From Phycisphaerales bacterium (GTDB lineage Bacteria > Planctomycetota > Phycisphaerae > SM23-33): a stretch of DNA of 35,785 nt. The notes below the pieces were generated by a model, which was not told the DNA's origin, did no database searches, and worked only from the letters and a program-made list of their open reading frames with translations. The stretch covers positions 1 to 35,785 of the forward strand of contig JABGPF010000018.1 of the NCBI GenBank assembly GCA_018645065.1. Direction: 5' to 3'. The position numbers and the translations under genes were made by a program. Below, piece after piece: positions 8,333 through 15,680 of this stretch (its first letter is position 1; every line of letters begins with the position of its first letter).

Positions 8333-9819
8333 TTACCGCCCCCTTTCATCTCGTCGAGCATGCTTGGCTTGGCGCTGAGTTGACGTTCTGAGTCGATTGC
8401 GAAGGCTCCTCTGGTAACCACGCGCTCGCCGATTTTGAGCCCCTTGCGAACGACATAATACCGCCCGGCGCGCAGGCCCAACTCAACCGTTCGCCACTCG
8501 AACGTCGGCTTGGGGGAATCCTCAACGCGAACGTACACCACCGCCCGCTTACCGGTAAGCAGCGCCGCGCTAACGGGGATCACAAGCGGTGCGTCTTTGG
8601 CGGCTTCAGAACCGCTGACATACCCCAACGACTCAGCAGCCGCGATATCCATTTCGCAAATATCGCACTTACCAGGCCCATCCTTTATTACAGACGGATG
8701 CATCGGGCATATCCATTTGCCCGCCAGGGCTGCGTCCATCACCTTTCCGCCAGCGGCGATTTTCGTGTGGACCGACGCCTTTACGAACATGCCGGGCTTT
8801 AGTCGCCCGTCGGCGTTTGATGCGTTCACGCGCACCTTCACCGTTCGCGTTCGCGGGTCGAGCACCGGATCGATAAACGAGATCGTACCGGCGAACTTTT
8901 CGCCCGGATACGCCACCGAGGTAAACTCAACCTTCTGCCCATAACGAAGCCACATCAGGTCCGACTCATACGCCCGCAGACTGACCCACACGCCGGTAAG
9001 ATCAGCGATGGTGTAGATCCTGTCGCCGGTTTTCACGTACTTGCCCTGCCGGGCGTTCTTGTCGATAACAATCCCGCCGACCGGCGCGTAAATCGTGATA
9101 TTGTCCGACGCCTTACCGGACTTTTCTATCGCGTCAATTTGCTTTTGCGTGATGCCCCAGAGGCGGAGCTTTTCGCGGGCCGCTCGAACCATGTCGAGCG
9201 TCGATTTGCGAACGATCGCCACGTCGGAATCTTTGAGTTCACCGACCGCCTTGATCCCAGCCAGCAGTTCCTCCTGGGCGCTGAGCAGTTCGGGGCTGTA
9301 GAGTTCGACCATGTGATCGCCCTTGCGAACCGGCACGCCGGCGTAGTCCACAAACAGGCGATCGAGGCGGCCTGGCGTCCATGCAGTTATGTACGCCAGC
9401 TTCGTTTCGTCGTAGTCGATCTTGCCCACCATACGGATCTCGGCTTGAGGAAACATCCGTTTAACCGGGGTGGTTTGGATGTCCATCAACTTTACCGCAG
9501 CCTCGCTGAGCGTAGTGCGGTTCGGATCGCCCTGTGCCATCTGATCAGCCGTCGCGGGAATCGATTGCATACCGCAGTAAGAACATTTCTCGCCCGGGTC
9601 GGTGCTTGAGAAATACGAATGATGCGAGAAGTTCATCGAGCAGACGTACAGTTGTTCCTTGGCCCCGGCCGATTGAACGGTCGATTGCTGCGAATCAACT
9701 GGCCCCAACGCCCAGTGCAAAAAGTATCCCCCCGCCGCGAACGCCAACAATACAGGAATCAACGCAACCTTCCCCGCGAGCCATTTCATCGGAGTTGATC
9801 CGCCTTTTGTATCGTGCAT
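8329..9819 (-). CDS. cusB: Periplasmic adaptor of the heavy-metal RND pump, with two heavy-metal-binding modules
   Basis: Membrane-fusion (adaptor) protein of 496 residues linking the inner-membrane pump to the outer-membrane channel. An N-terminal membrane anchor spans about residues 17-37. It is followed by a cysteine/methionine module (CSMNFSHHS...CSYCGM, about 59-84), and then barrel-sandwich and hairpin segments, with the lipoyl half-motifs near 155-175 and 250-275. The beta-barrel contains DPVLDPRTRTVKVRV. A second heavy-metal-binding module (CPMHPS...GKCDICEM, about 375-398) lies before the membrane-proximal domain. Two such modules in one adaptor are unusual and could hand metal to the pump. 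The ATG is two bases after the cusC-like stop with AAAGG upstream, so the three pump genes are co-translated. Confidence 0.92.
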   Translation of the reverse strand: MHDTKGGSTPMKWLAGKVALIPVLLAFAAGGYFLHWALGPVDSQQSTVQSAGAKEQLYVCSMNFSHHSYFSSTDPGEKCSYCGMQSIPATADQMAQGDPNRTTLSEAAVKLMDIQTTPVKRMFPQAEIRMVGKIDYDETKLAYITAWTPGRLDRLFVDYAGVPVRKGDHMVELYSPELLSAQEELLAGIKAVGELKDSDVAIVRKSTLDMVRAAREKLRLWGITQKQIDAIEKSGKASDNITIYAPVGGIVIDKNARQGKYVKTGDRIYTIADLTGVWVSLRAYESDLMWLRYGQKVEFTSVAYPGEKFAGTISFIDPVLDPRTRTVKVRVNASNADGRLKPGMFVKASVHTKIAAGGKVMDAALAGKWICPMHPSVIKDGPGKCDICEMDIAAAESLGYVSGSEAAKDAPLVIPVSAALLTGKRAVVYVRVEDSPKPTFEWRTVELGLRAGRYYVVRKGLKIGERVVTRGAFAIDSERQLSAKPSMLDEMKGGGK

Positions 9820-9821
9820 GA

Positions 9822-11165
9822 TTAACCGCCTTTCACGCCGGTCAGCCTTTCCAACTCAGCCAATCGCTGCACGCGATCGGCGATCCCGCGATGAAGGTTC
9901 ATCTCGAACTCCAACAGCACTCGCTGGGCGTCGATCAGGTCGAGGAACCCGCCGGTCCCGTTGCGATACGCCGCTTCGGTGGCGCTCATCGCCTGCCTGG
10001 CTTTGGGCAGCAGAGTGTCGCGATAGAGTGCGATTTTTCGCTCGGCGTCGCTGTAGCGATACGCGACAAGTTTCAAATCCGCCCGCAGAGAGTTAAGCCT
10101 GGCCGCCCGCGATTGAACAGCCGCACTACGACGAAATTTCGCCTGACGCAACCCCGCGTCGAGCTTCTCACGCCAGATCGGCAGGTTTATCGAGACCATC
10201 GCAATTACCGGGTCGTCGCCGTCGCCGTTGGGGCTGCGCCCGCCGGTGGACGAAGCCGTATCGATATAACTCATCCCTAGCGTGACGTCGGGATAGTAGT
10301 TCTTCCGGGCCAGTTCTATTTTGCTCTTCTCGGCGGCGATTTGGCGATCCAGCTCCGCCAGTTCGGGATTGTTCTTTTCGAGCAGTTCATCGAGAGACGA
10401 CAGATCAATCGCACCGCCGGTCAGTTCATTCGGCGTGATTACCGGCGTGTCGAGCGGGCGATTCAACGTAGCGTTGAGCCTCGCCGCTGTCGGGGCTTGC
10501 AACTGCTGGAGCGTTGCGATCTGGTCGGTAAGTTTCGCCATCTCGATCTGCACGCGGACCACATCTGGATGACTGGCCGCTGCGGTTTTGTACCGGATGC
10601 GTGCTATCGATTCGATGTGTTTGAGAAGCTTGGCGTTTTGTTTGGTGATCCCGACGGCCTTGGCGAGATAGTAGTATTCGCTGTAGGCGTTTTTGACTTG
10701 CTGGAACGCTTTGAGTTCGGCCTGGCGGAATCGTTGGTAGGCTGCGTTGGCCTCCTGCTCGGCGGCCCGGCTGCGGAGTTCTAGCTTGCCGAACCAGGGG
10801 AAAGTTTGCGAAAGGCTGAGCATCTGTCGTTGCGACCCGGTGCGTGTCTCGACACGCTGGATGTAATATTGATAGGTGAATCTCGGATCGGGCAGAGCGG
10901 TGACCTGGGGGATTTGCTGTAGATCGGCCTTCCAGCGGTTAAACGCGGCCGCCAGTGCGGGGTTGTTCAATGCTGCGTACTGCACGTAATCATCGAGCGT
11001 TGATTCGGCGGTAAGCTTCGGCAGACCGGCTCGCGGCGCCGGGGTGTCGTCTGCGAACAGGTCTTCGGTAACCGGCCCGTCAAGCTGCCGCGCCGAACCG
11101 GCGCAACCAACCACACCCAACAGCGCAAGAGCGCACACTAAGCTAAATATAGTCGCCCGATTCAT
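9822..11165 (-). CDS. cusC: Outer-membrane efflux lipoprotein, TolC/CusC family
   Basis: Outer-membrane channel of the tripartite metal pump, 447 residues. A lipoprotein signal ends in LLGVVGC with the lipidated cysteine at C21. The rest shows the two tandem helical-hairpin halves of the TolC fold: long Ala/Gln/Glu-rich helices at about 60-230 and 270-430, with the typical PDVTLGMSY strand near 300 and INLPIW near 335. It lies 30 bases after the anti-sigma gene and two bases before the adaptor gene, so it is an operon member. AAAGG precedes the ATG by about eight bases. Family assignment is firm; the substrate follows from the neighbours. Confidence 0.91.
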   Translation of the reverse strand: MNRATIFSLVCALALLGVVGCAGSARQLDGPVTEDLFADDTPAPRAGLPKLTAESTLDDYVQYAALNNPALAAAFNRWKADLQQIPQVTALPDPRFTYQYYIQRVETRTGSQRQMLSLSQTFPWFGKLELRSRAAEQEANAAYQRFRQAELKAFQQVKNAYSEYYYLAKAVGITKQNAKLLKHIESIARIRYKTAAASHPDVVRVQIEMAKLTDQIATLQQLQAPTAARLNATLNRPLDTPVITPNELTGGAIDLSSLDELLEKNNPELAELDRQIAAEKSKIELARKNYYPDVTLGMSYIDTASSTGGRSPNGDGDDPVIAMVSINLPIWREKLDAGLRQAKFRRSAAVQSRAARLNSLRADLKLVAYRYSDAERKIALYRDTLLPKARQAMSATEAAYRNGTGGFLDLIDAQRVLLEFEMNLHRGIADRVQRLAELERLTGVKGG

Positions 11166-11195
11166 TTCAAATGCCTTTCGAAAATCGACGCCCAG

Positions 11196-11942
11196 TCAAC
11201 CGCCAAGCCGCTCCAGCACAAACCGAAGCTCTTCAGGCGGAAGCTTGCCTACTACACTGTAGGACCGATCGCCCACGCGAACGCTCAGAATCGTAAGATC
11301 TCCGCATTGCCCGTTGTGAATGCATTTGCAGTGCGGATGCCCGCAACCGCAACCCAGCCCGAGCTTTTTGGGCCAGTCTTCGGTTACGATCACGCTGGCG
11401 CGAGCCTTATCGAGCTGCACCACGTAGGTGGCGACCATCTGGCCTTGCACCTTGGCGACATGACAGCCCACCACTTTCAACCGTGGGCACTGGTTCAACA
11501 GCTTCGGCGTGAAGCCCAACTCGCGTTTGAAGTAGGCCTTGATATCTTCGCAGTCGCCGGTCGCGCGGAAACCGCCCGACGAACTGAGGTTTGCTTTGTG
11601 AATGTTCGCCAGTTCGACAGTCCCGGCCTGTGCGGGTTCGGGCGTGAAAACGTTCTGGAACACCACAAACGCGATCAGCAGAACGGCCGCCGCAGCCAGC
11701 GGTATCAATCGCATCGGGAAACGCAGCGTTCGTCGCCGCGGTGCGGGCGCTGAGGCCTGCAGGCTCGTTTTGATCTTATCGGCCAGTGATTCACCGGCGT
11801 GGATGGATTCAAACGCGGCGGTCAGTCGCGCTCGCATCGCGCGGGCCTCTTCGAGTGCGGCCAGGTCGTCAGCGTCCAGGTTATCGCCCTGGGGCGTTTG
11901 CCCGCTGAGAATGTCTTCGATTTGTTCAGGTGTGAGTTTCAT
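11196..11942 (-). CDS. Membrane-spanning anti-sigma factor with a Cys/His-rich exported domain
   Basis: A 248-residue single-pass protein. The first 75 residues are charged and helical and would face the cytoplasm to hold the sigma factor. One membrane helix lies at about 78-98. Residues 100-248 would be periplasmic and contain C131, C152, C160-H161 and a dense cluster CGCGHPHCKCIHNGQC (198-213), eight cysteines and four histidines in all. I see no classical zinc anti-sigma motif (HxxxCxxC) in the N-terminal part. The gene overlaps the sigma gene as TAATG and precedes the pump genes. The inferred role is a periplasmic metal or thiol sensor that frees the sigma factor when copper-like metal or oxidation is sensed. 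I do not recognise the C-terminal domain as a named family. Confidence 0.82.
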   Translation of the reverse strand: MKLTPEQIEDILSGQTPQGDNLDADDLAALEEARAMRARLTAAFESIHAGESLADKIKTSLQASAPAPRRRTLRFPMRLIPLAAAAVLLIAFVVFQNVFTPEPAQAGTVELANIHKANLSSSGGFRATGDCEDIKAYFKRELGFTPKLLNQCPRLKVVGCHVAKVQGQMVATYVVQLDKARASVIVTEDWPKKLGLGCGCGHPHCKCIHNGQCGDLTILSVRVGDRSYSVVGKLPPEELRFVLERLGG

Positions 11943-12493
11943 TATTTCACTCTCCCGTCGTATCCAAGATCGGCGGCATGGTCCATCAGGAGAACTTTGA
12001 GTTTCGCGCGGGCTCGCGACGCCCGGGACTTCACCGTCCCGGCCGGCACATCAAGAATATCGGCAACTTCCTCAACCGGCGTCTGCTCGACATCGACCAG
12101 GAACACCACCAACCTCTGAGCCTCGGGCAGTTCGTGTAATGCTTCAATGATCTGCTCGTCGGCAAAACTCTCCAGGATGTCTTCAGCGTTCGTCCAGTGC
12201 GTCTCTTCGTCCGATTCGGGCGCCGCCAACGGGAGTTGTTCAACTTGAAGCTCCGTGCCGACAACCTTGCGATGCCTCAACCGATCGATCCAACTGTTGC
12301 GAAGTATCCGCATCAACCAGGCCTTGCAGTTCGTCCCCGGGCGGTACGAAGCAAATTGACCAAACGCTTTCAGGTAAGTCGCCTGGGTCAGATCATCAGC
12401 CTCGTCGCGACTCCCGCACAACACAAACGCCGTGCGGAACACGTTGTCCAGATAAGGCATTGCGGTTTTCTCAAAATCGGACGAATCCGTCAT
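11942..12493 (-). CDS. ECF-type RNA polymerase sigma factor
   Basis: A 183-residue extracytoplasmic-function sigma factor from the chosen ATG at 12493. Region 2 shows DEADDLTQATYLKAF and WLMRILRNSWIDRLR; region 4 shows LPEAQRLVVFLVDVEQTPVEEVADIL and the recognition helix VPAGTVKSRASRARAKLK. An upstream TTG in frame (12526) would add 11 residues, but it lies inside the predicted -10 element of the gene's own promoter, so I reject it. A small hairpin (GGCGG-gattt-CCGCC) lies between promoter and start. The gene is coupled to the anti-sigma gene (TAATG) and heads the metal efflux operon. Its likely promoter motif also precedes the thioredoxin and dsbD-like genes, so these are its predicted targets. 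Confidence 0.93.
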   Translation of the reverse strand: MTDSSDFEKTAMPYLDNVFRTAFVLCGSRDEADDLTQATYLKAFGQFASYRPGTNCKAWLMRILRNSWIDRLRHRKVVGTELQVEQLPLAAPESDEETHWTNAEDILESFADEQIIEALHELPEAQRLVVFLVDVEQTPVEEVADILDVPAGTVKSRASRARAKLKVLLMDHAADLGYDGRVK

Positions 12494-12521
12494 ACGCACA
12501 TTGGCGGAAATCCCGCCACCT

Positions 12522-12551
12522 TCCAAACGTTCGGGCTCACAAATTGGTTCC
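12522..12551 (-). promoter_or_regulatory. Predicted ECF sigma promoter of the sigma/anti-sigma/cus operon
   Basis: Read on the minus strand, TGGAACC is followed by exactly 16 bases and CGTTTGGA. GGAAC-type -35 and CGT-type -10 boxes with 16-17 base spacing are the known form of ECF promoters. The same two boxes at the same spacing precede the thioredoxin and dsbD-like genes. It lies about 30 bases upstream of the sigma ATG at 12493, which implies autoregulation. Confidence 0.8.
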
Positions 12552-12563
12552 AGTGGTTAAAAA

Positions 12564-12742
12564 TTGGCAACTGGGAACTGGCAACTGGCAACTGGCAACT
12601 GGCAACGACAAAAGCAACGACAAAAGCAACGACCAAAGAAACGACCAAAGAAACGACCAAAGAAACGACAACGACCCATCCGTTTGAGTCGTTGCCGTTA
12701 TTATGCCGTTGCCAGTTGCCAATTGCCAGTTGCCAGTTGCCA
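12564..12742. repeat. Inverted 7-bp tandem repeats flanking a 12-bp tandem repeat
   Basis: The left arm (12564-12606) is a run of TGGCAAC heptamers. In the centre (12607-12666) are five tandem 12-mers, two GACAAAAGCAAC and three GACCAAAGAAAC. The right arm (about 12709-12742) is the heptamer run in reverse complement. The arms could pair into a long stem of about 34 bp with few mismatches. On the minus strand the structure ends in AATTTTTAACC, so it could terminate the thioredoxin transcript just before the sigma promoter. Confidence 0.85.
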
Positions 12743-12750
12743 CGCCGTTG

Positions 12751-13506
12751 CTATTTCCCAGTGATATTCTTAACCGCAGCGATGAATGCTTCTGGTCCGC
12801 CTTTTACGTAACCTGTTCGTCCGAGTTCTTTCTTGCCCGTTGAATCGAGGATCACAACGGTCGGGAACCCGCGCACTCCGTATTGCGCCGCCAGCTTGCT
12901 GTTGCGGGCCTTGACCTCGGCGGACTGCTTTTTCCCGCGAGGGAAATCGACTTCAACCAGCACCAGGTTCTTATCGGCGTAGGTTTTGAAGGCGTCCTTT
13001 ACGAATACTTCATTGTGCAGTTTGATGCACCATCCGCACCAGTCGCTCCCGCTGAAGTCCAGCAGCAGAGGACGTTTGGTTGCGGCGGCGTATTTGACGG
13101 CCTTGTCGAAATCTTCGGTCCATCCAGTCACCACCCGCGCCGCCGGAGCAGCAGGCTTCACTCGATTGCGGATACCCGTCAGTGCGGTTTTAACTTTGGC
13201 GATAGCTTTCAGCGCTTCGGACTTCTTGCCTTCTTCAACGGCCTTGGCGGCCAGGTCGAGATCGTCCAGGGCGACCTGGAGCTTGCCAGCAAGTGTCGCG
13301 TGTGCTTTACCGGCGTGCTTGGCTTTGCAGGCGGCGCACTTTATTCCATCCTTACAGCCCGGGCAGGCTGCCTTGGCGGCGGGCTTTGCTTTACATCCGC
13401 CGCAAGCTGCGCTGCCATTAGAGACGGCAAGTGCAGCGACCGCCAATCCCGCCACCAGCAATGTCGCCAGAAAGAGTCCTTTGTGTTTCATTCGTTTAAT
13501 ACTCAT
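12751..13506 (-). CDS. Exported thioredoxin-like protein with a Cys-rich N-terminal segment
   Basis: A 251-residue secreted or membrane-anchored thioredoxin-fold protein. A signal or anchor helix spans about 9-32. It is followed by three CxxC pairs (C35/C38, C48/C51, C57/C60) in a Lys/Ala-rich stretch with H64 and H69, suited to binding a soft metal. After an alpha-helical linker (70-115), the thioredoxin domain (about 125-251) has the redox motif WCGWC (C157/C160) and cis-proline P215 in GFPT. A periplasmic disulfide reductase or metal-handling role is likely. AAGGA precedes the ATG by about nine bases. Its predicted ECF promoter matches those of the sigma operon and the adjacent dsbD-like gene, which could supply its electrons. 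Confidence 0.87.
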   Translation of the reverse strand: MSIKRMKHKGLFLATLLVAGLAVAALAVSNGSAACGGCKAKPAAKAACPGCKDGIKCAACKAKHAGKAHATLAGKLQVALDDLDLAAKAVEEGKKSEALKAIAKVKTALTGIRNRVKPAAPAARVVTGWTEDFDKAVKYAAATKRPLLLDFSGSDWCGWCIKLHNEVFVKDAFKTYADKNLVLVEVDFPRGKKQSAEVKARNSKLAAQYGVRGFPTVVILDSTGKKELGRTGYVKGGPEAFIAAVKNITGK

Positions 13507-13552
13507 CGTTCATTCCTTCAGGGTAAGGTGTTTAGTTTTCCGTTCTCACCTA

Positions 13553-13582
13553 TCCAAACGATGCAGCAACGCGTGGGGTTCC
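13553..13582 (-). promoter_or_regulatory. Predicted ECF sigma promoter of the thioredoxin-like gene
   Basis: On the minus strand TGGAACC, then 16 bases, then CGTTTGGA, followed about 47 bases later by the thioredoxin ATG. The spacing and both boxes are identical to the elements upstream of the ECF sigma gene and the dsbD-like gene. The site lies between the dsbD-like stop and the thioredoxin start, so the thioredoxin gene need not depend on read-through. Confidence 0.78.
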
Positions 13583-13597
13583 ATCGAACGTTTTTTC

Positions 13598-15481
13598 TTA
13601 CTCAGCCGGTTTGGGGTCGGGCACTGCGTTTAGGATTTCTCGCATTGTCGCGATGCTTACGATGTCCGGGCGGACGAATGGTTTGTTGGGGTTGTCGGCG
13701 GGGAAGACGGCCAGGAACGGAAGAGATCGCCCGCCGAGTTTGGCCCGCATGCGTTCGAGCATGCGGGTTCTTGAGCTGTCGTGGGAGATGTCGGCTCGCA
13801 TGGCGATAACGCCCTTGGCCTTGAGCAGTTCGCTGATCTCGGTCGACTCGAACACCATTTTCTCGTTCCAGACGCAGTTGGGGCACCAGGTGGCTGAGAA
13901 GTCTACGAACACGCTGCGTCCGGCTTTTAGATGTTCCTCAAGCGCGTCGGGGTCGAACTCCACCCAGTCGATATGCCCCTGCCCGGGCTCAGCCGGTGCA
14001 AACGCCGACTGCATTGTCCCGAACGATAACTGGGCGCCTATTACTACGATAGCAACGGTCACACCGGCGGTGACAAGCCTTTTAACCAGCGATTGTCCGA
14101 ACTTGGCGAACCGCCCCCAATACCAGCATGCAATCCCGGCGAACACCAGGAACGCATTCATGTAGAGCAACATTTCGCTTCGCACGGAGATCATGAGGTA
14201 AACCACGGTCACCATCAGCAGGAAGCCCATCGCCTCCTTGAACGTTTCCATCCAGGCGCCGGGTTTTGGCACGAACGCCAGAAGCTTCGGGAACGCGGTT
14301 AGCACGATGTAGGGCATCGCCATTCCCAGCCCCAGCATGGTGAATATCATGAAGATCGTCAGCGGGGTTTGAGCAAGAGTCCACGCCAGTGTGCTGCCCA
14401 GGAACGGTCCGCTGCACGGGGTGGCCAGCAGGGTCGCGAGCATACCGTTGAAGAAGGCGTTTCCGAGCCCTTCTCGGCCCATACCGGCGGCAAGATTGTT
14501 TACCTGTTTGGGCACGCCGAGCGTGAAAACGCCCAGCAGCGACAAGGCGAACGCGAACACGATTGTTATCATAACGATCATGAACCCGTCAGACTGAAAC
14601 TGCTCGCCCCAGTTCAGCCCCAGCGTTATCGCCGCGATCGCAAGCGCCCAGAACACCAGTATCATCCCGGCGGCGAACATAGCGCCGAGCGCCAGCACGC
14701 GCCGGCGAGACTCGCCTGCCTGCTGGACAAAGCTGAGCACCTTGATCGAAATAACCGGCAACACGCAGGGCATTACGTTCATGAGAATCCCCGCGACAAA
14801 CGCAATCAGCAACCAAACCACCGGCCCGTGCCCGCCGGACTCGCCGTTTCGCGGTGCGTAGTCGGGGAATGTTACGTCGGAGTAGTCGGTGGTGTCAGTA
14901 TTAACGGGCGCTTTATCAACCGGCGCAACGGCCGCTGAAAAGCTCGACGGGAATTTGGCGAACAGCGCATCGTCTCCGCGACCGAGGCTTGTCAGCGATG
15001 CGTTGTAGAGATCGCAGGAACCGGCGTCCGAGCAGGTTTGCCCGTCGATTTTGGCGGTGACGGTATCGGGATCGATCTGGCCGGACGGTTGGCCTGAGGC
15101 GTAGATCAGGATCGTGTCCTCGTGTGAATTTATCCAGGCTTTTCCGGGCGGTTGGGGCAGGCGGTGAGGTTTGGGGAACACGACTTTCGACCACTTAACG
15201 CTTTGAGGCCCGAAGGTGATCTGGGCGGGCAGACCAACGGCATCGGGGTGTCCCTTGTCAGCATCGTAGAAATGCCTTCCGGCAGCAATTTTCATACGTA
15301 TAACAGCCTGGATCTTACCGTCTTCCAGACGCGTGAACAGCTCGCTGACAGCCTGTGCGGGAGGCGCCTGATCCGGACCCAGTTCGAAACCGCCGACCTG
15401 TGCATCCGCCCTGCCCGCGGAAACACAAACCACCGCAACAGAGAAAAACAAACCCGCCAGCACCGCTTGCTTAATATCCAT
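13598..15481 (-). CDS. dsbD: DsbD-like thiol:disulfide interchange protein
   Basis: A 627-residue protein that carries electrons from cytosolic thioredoxin across the inner membrane to periplasmic thiols. A signal peptide (1-27) is followed by a DsbD-alpha-like domain (about 40-185) with C150 and C156. A membrane domain of about eight helices (220-490) has the paired cysteines C239 (MNVMPCVLP) and C356 (LLATPCSGP). The C-terminal thioredoxin domain has WCPNC (C533/C536). I chose the ATG at 15481 because GAAGGTGAC precedes it and a signal peptide follows; an open frame runs upstream to 15787, but it crosses the predicted promoter and overlaps the esterase gene. The predicted ECF promoter suggests induction by the same sigma factor as the metal pump. 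Confidence 0.92.
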   Translation of the reverse strand: MDIKQAVLAGLFFSVAVVCVSAGRADAQVGGFELGPDQAPPAQAVSELFTRLEDGKIQAVIRMKIAAGRHFYDADKGHPDAVGLPAQITFGPQSVKWSKVVFPKPHRLPQPPGKAWINSHEDTILIYASGQPSGQIDPDTVTAKIDGQTCSDAGSCDLYNASLTSLGRGDDALFAKFPSSFSAAVAPVDKAPVNTDTTDYSDVTFPDYAPRNGESGGHGPVVWLLIAFVAGILMNVMPCVLPVISIKVLSFVQQAGESRRRVLALGAMFAAGMILVFWALAIAAITLGLNWGEQFQSDGFMIVMITIVFAFALSLLGVFTLGVPKQVNNLAAGMGREGLGNAFFNGMLATLLATPCSGPFLGSTLAWTLAQTPLTIFMIFTMLGLGMAMPYIVLTAFPKLLAFVPKPGAWMETFKEAMGFLLMVTVVYLMISVRSEMLLYMNAFLVFAGIACWYWGRFAKFGQSLVKRLVTAGVTVAIVVIGAQLSFGTMQSAFAPAEPGQGHIDWVEFDPDALEEHLKAGRSVFVDFSATWCPNCVWNEKMVFESTEISELLKAKGVIAMRADISHDSSRTRMLERMRAKLGGRSLPFLAVFPADNPNKPFVRPDIVSIATMREILNAVPDPKPAE

Positions 15482-15525
15482 AATTGTCACCTTCGACTCA
15501 AAATAACCTTGTAATACCTTCACCC

Positions 15526-15555
15526 TCCAAACGATCAAGGCGGGCAATTGGTTCC
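15526..15555 (-). promoter_or_regulatory. Predicted ECF sigma promoter of the dsbD-like gene
   Basis: On the minus strand TGGAACC, 16 bases, CGTTTGGA, about 45 bases ahead of the chosen ATG at 15481. Both this copy and the sigma-operon copy also share AATT directly after the -35 box. It is the third matched copy in the window. Confidence 0.78.
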
Positions 15556-15601
15556 ACTCACAGTGTAGCACTGCGAAAAATAAGGAAATCCGAGACAAAC
15601 G

Positions 15602-15628
15602 GCGAGCGCGGGGCGATGCCCCGCCGCT
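15602..15628. repeat. GC-rich hairpin between the esterase and dsbD-like genes
   Basis: GCGGGGC (15608-15614) and GCCCCGC (15618-15624) pair around a three-base loop, and AGCG/CGCT can extend the stem past a bulge. It lies about 55 bases past the esterase stop on the minus strand. There is no clean T-run, so terminator activity is uncertain. Confidence 0.45.
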
Positions 15629-15680
15629 AAACAGAAGCAAGGATACCAAACAAGACTTTCGCCGTTCTTCCGCCTTGAAC

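Noticed and set aside
12493-12526. TTG start giving an 11-residue longer sigma factor
   Set aside because: The TTG is part of the predicted -10 box CGTTTGGA shared with two other genes.
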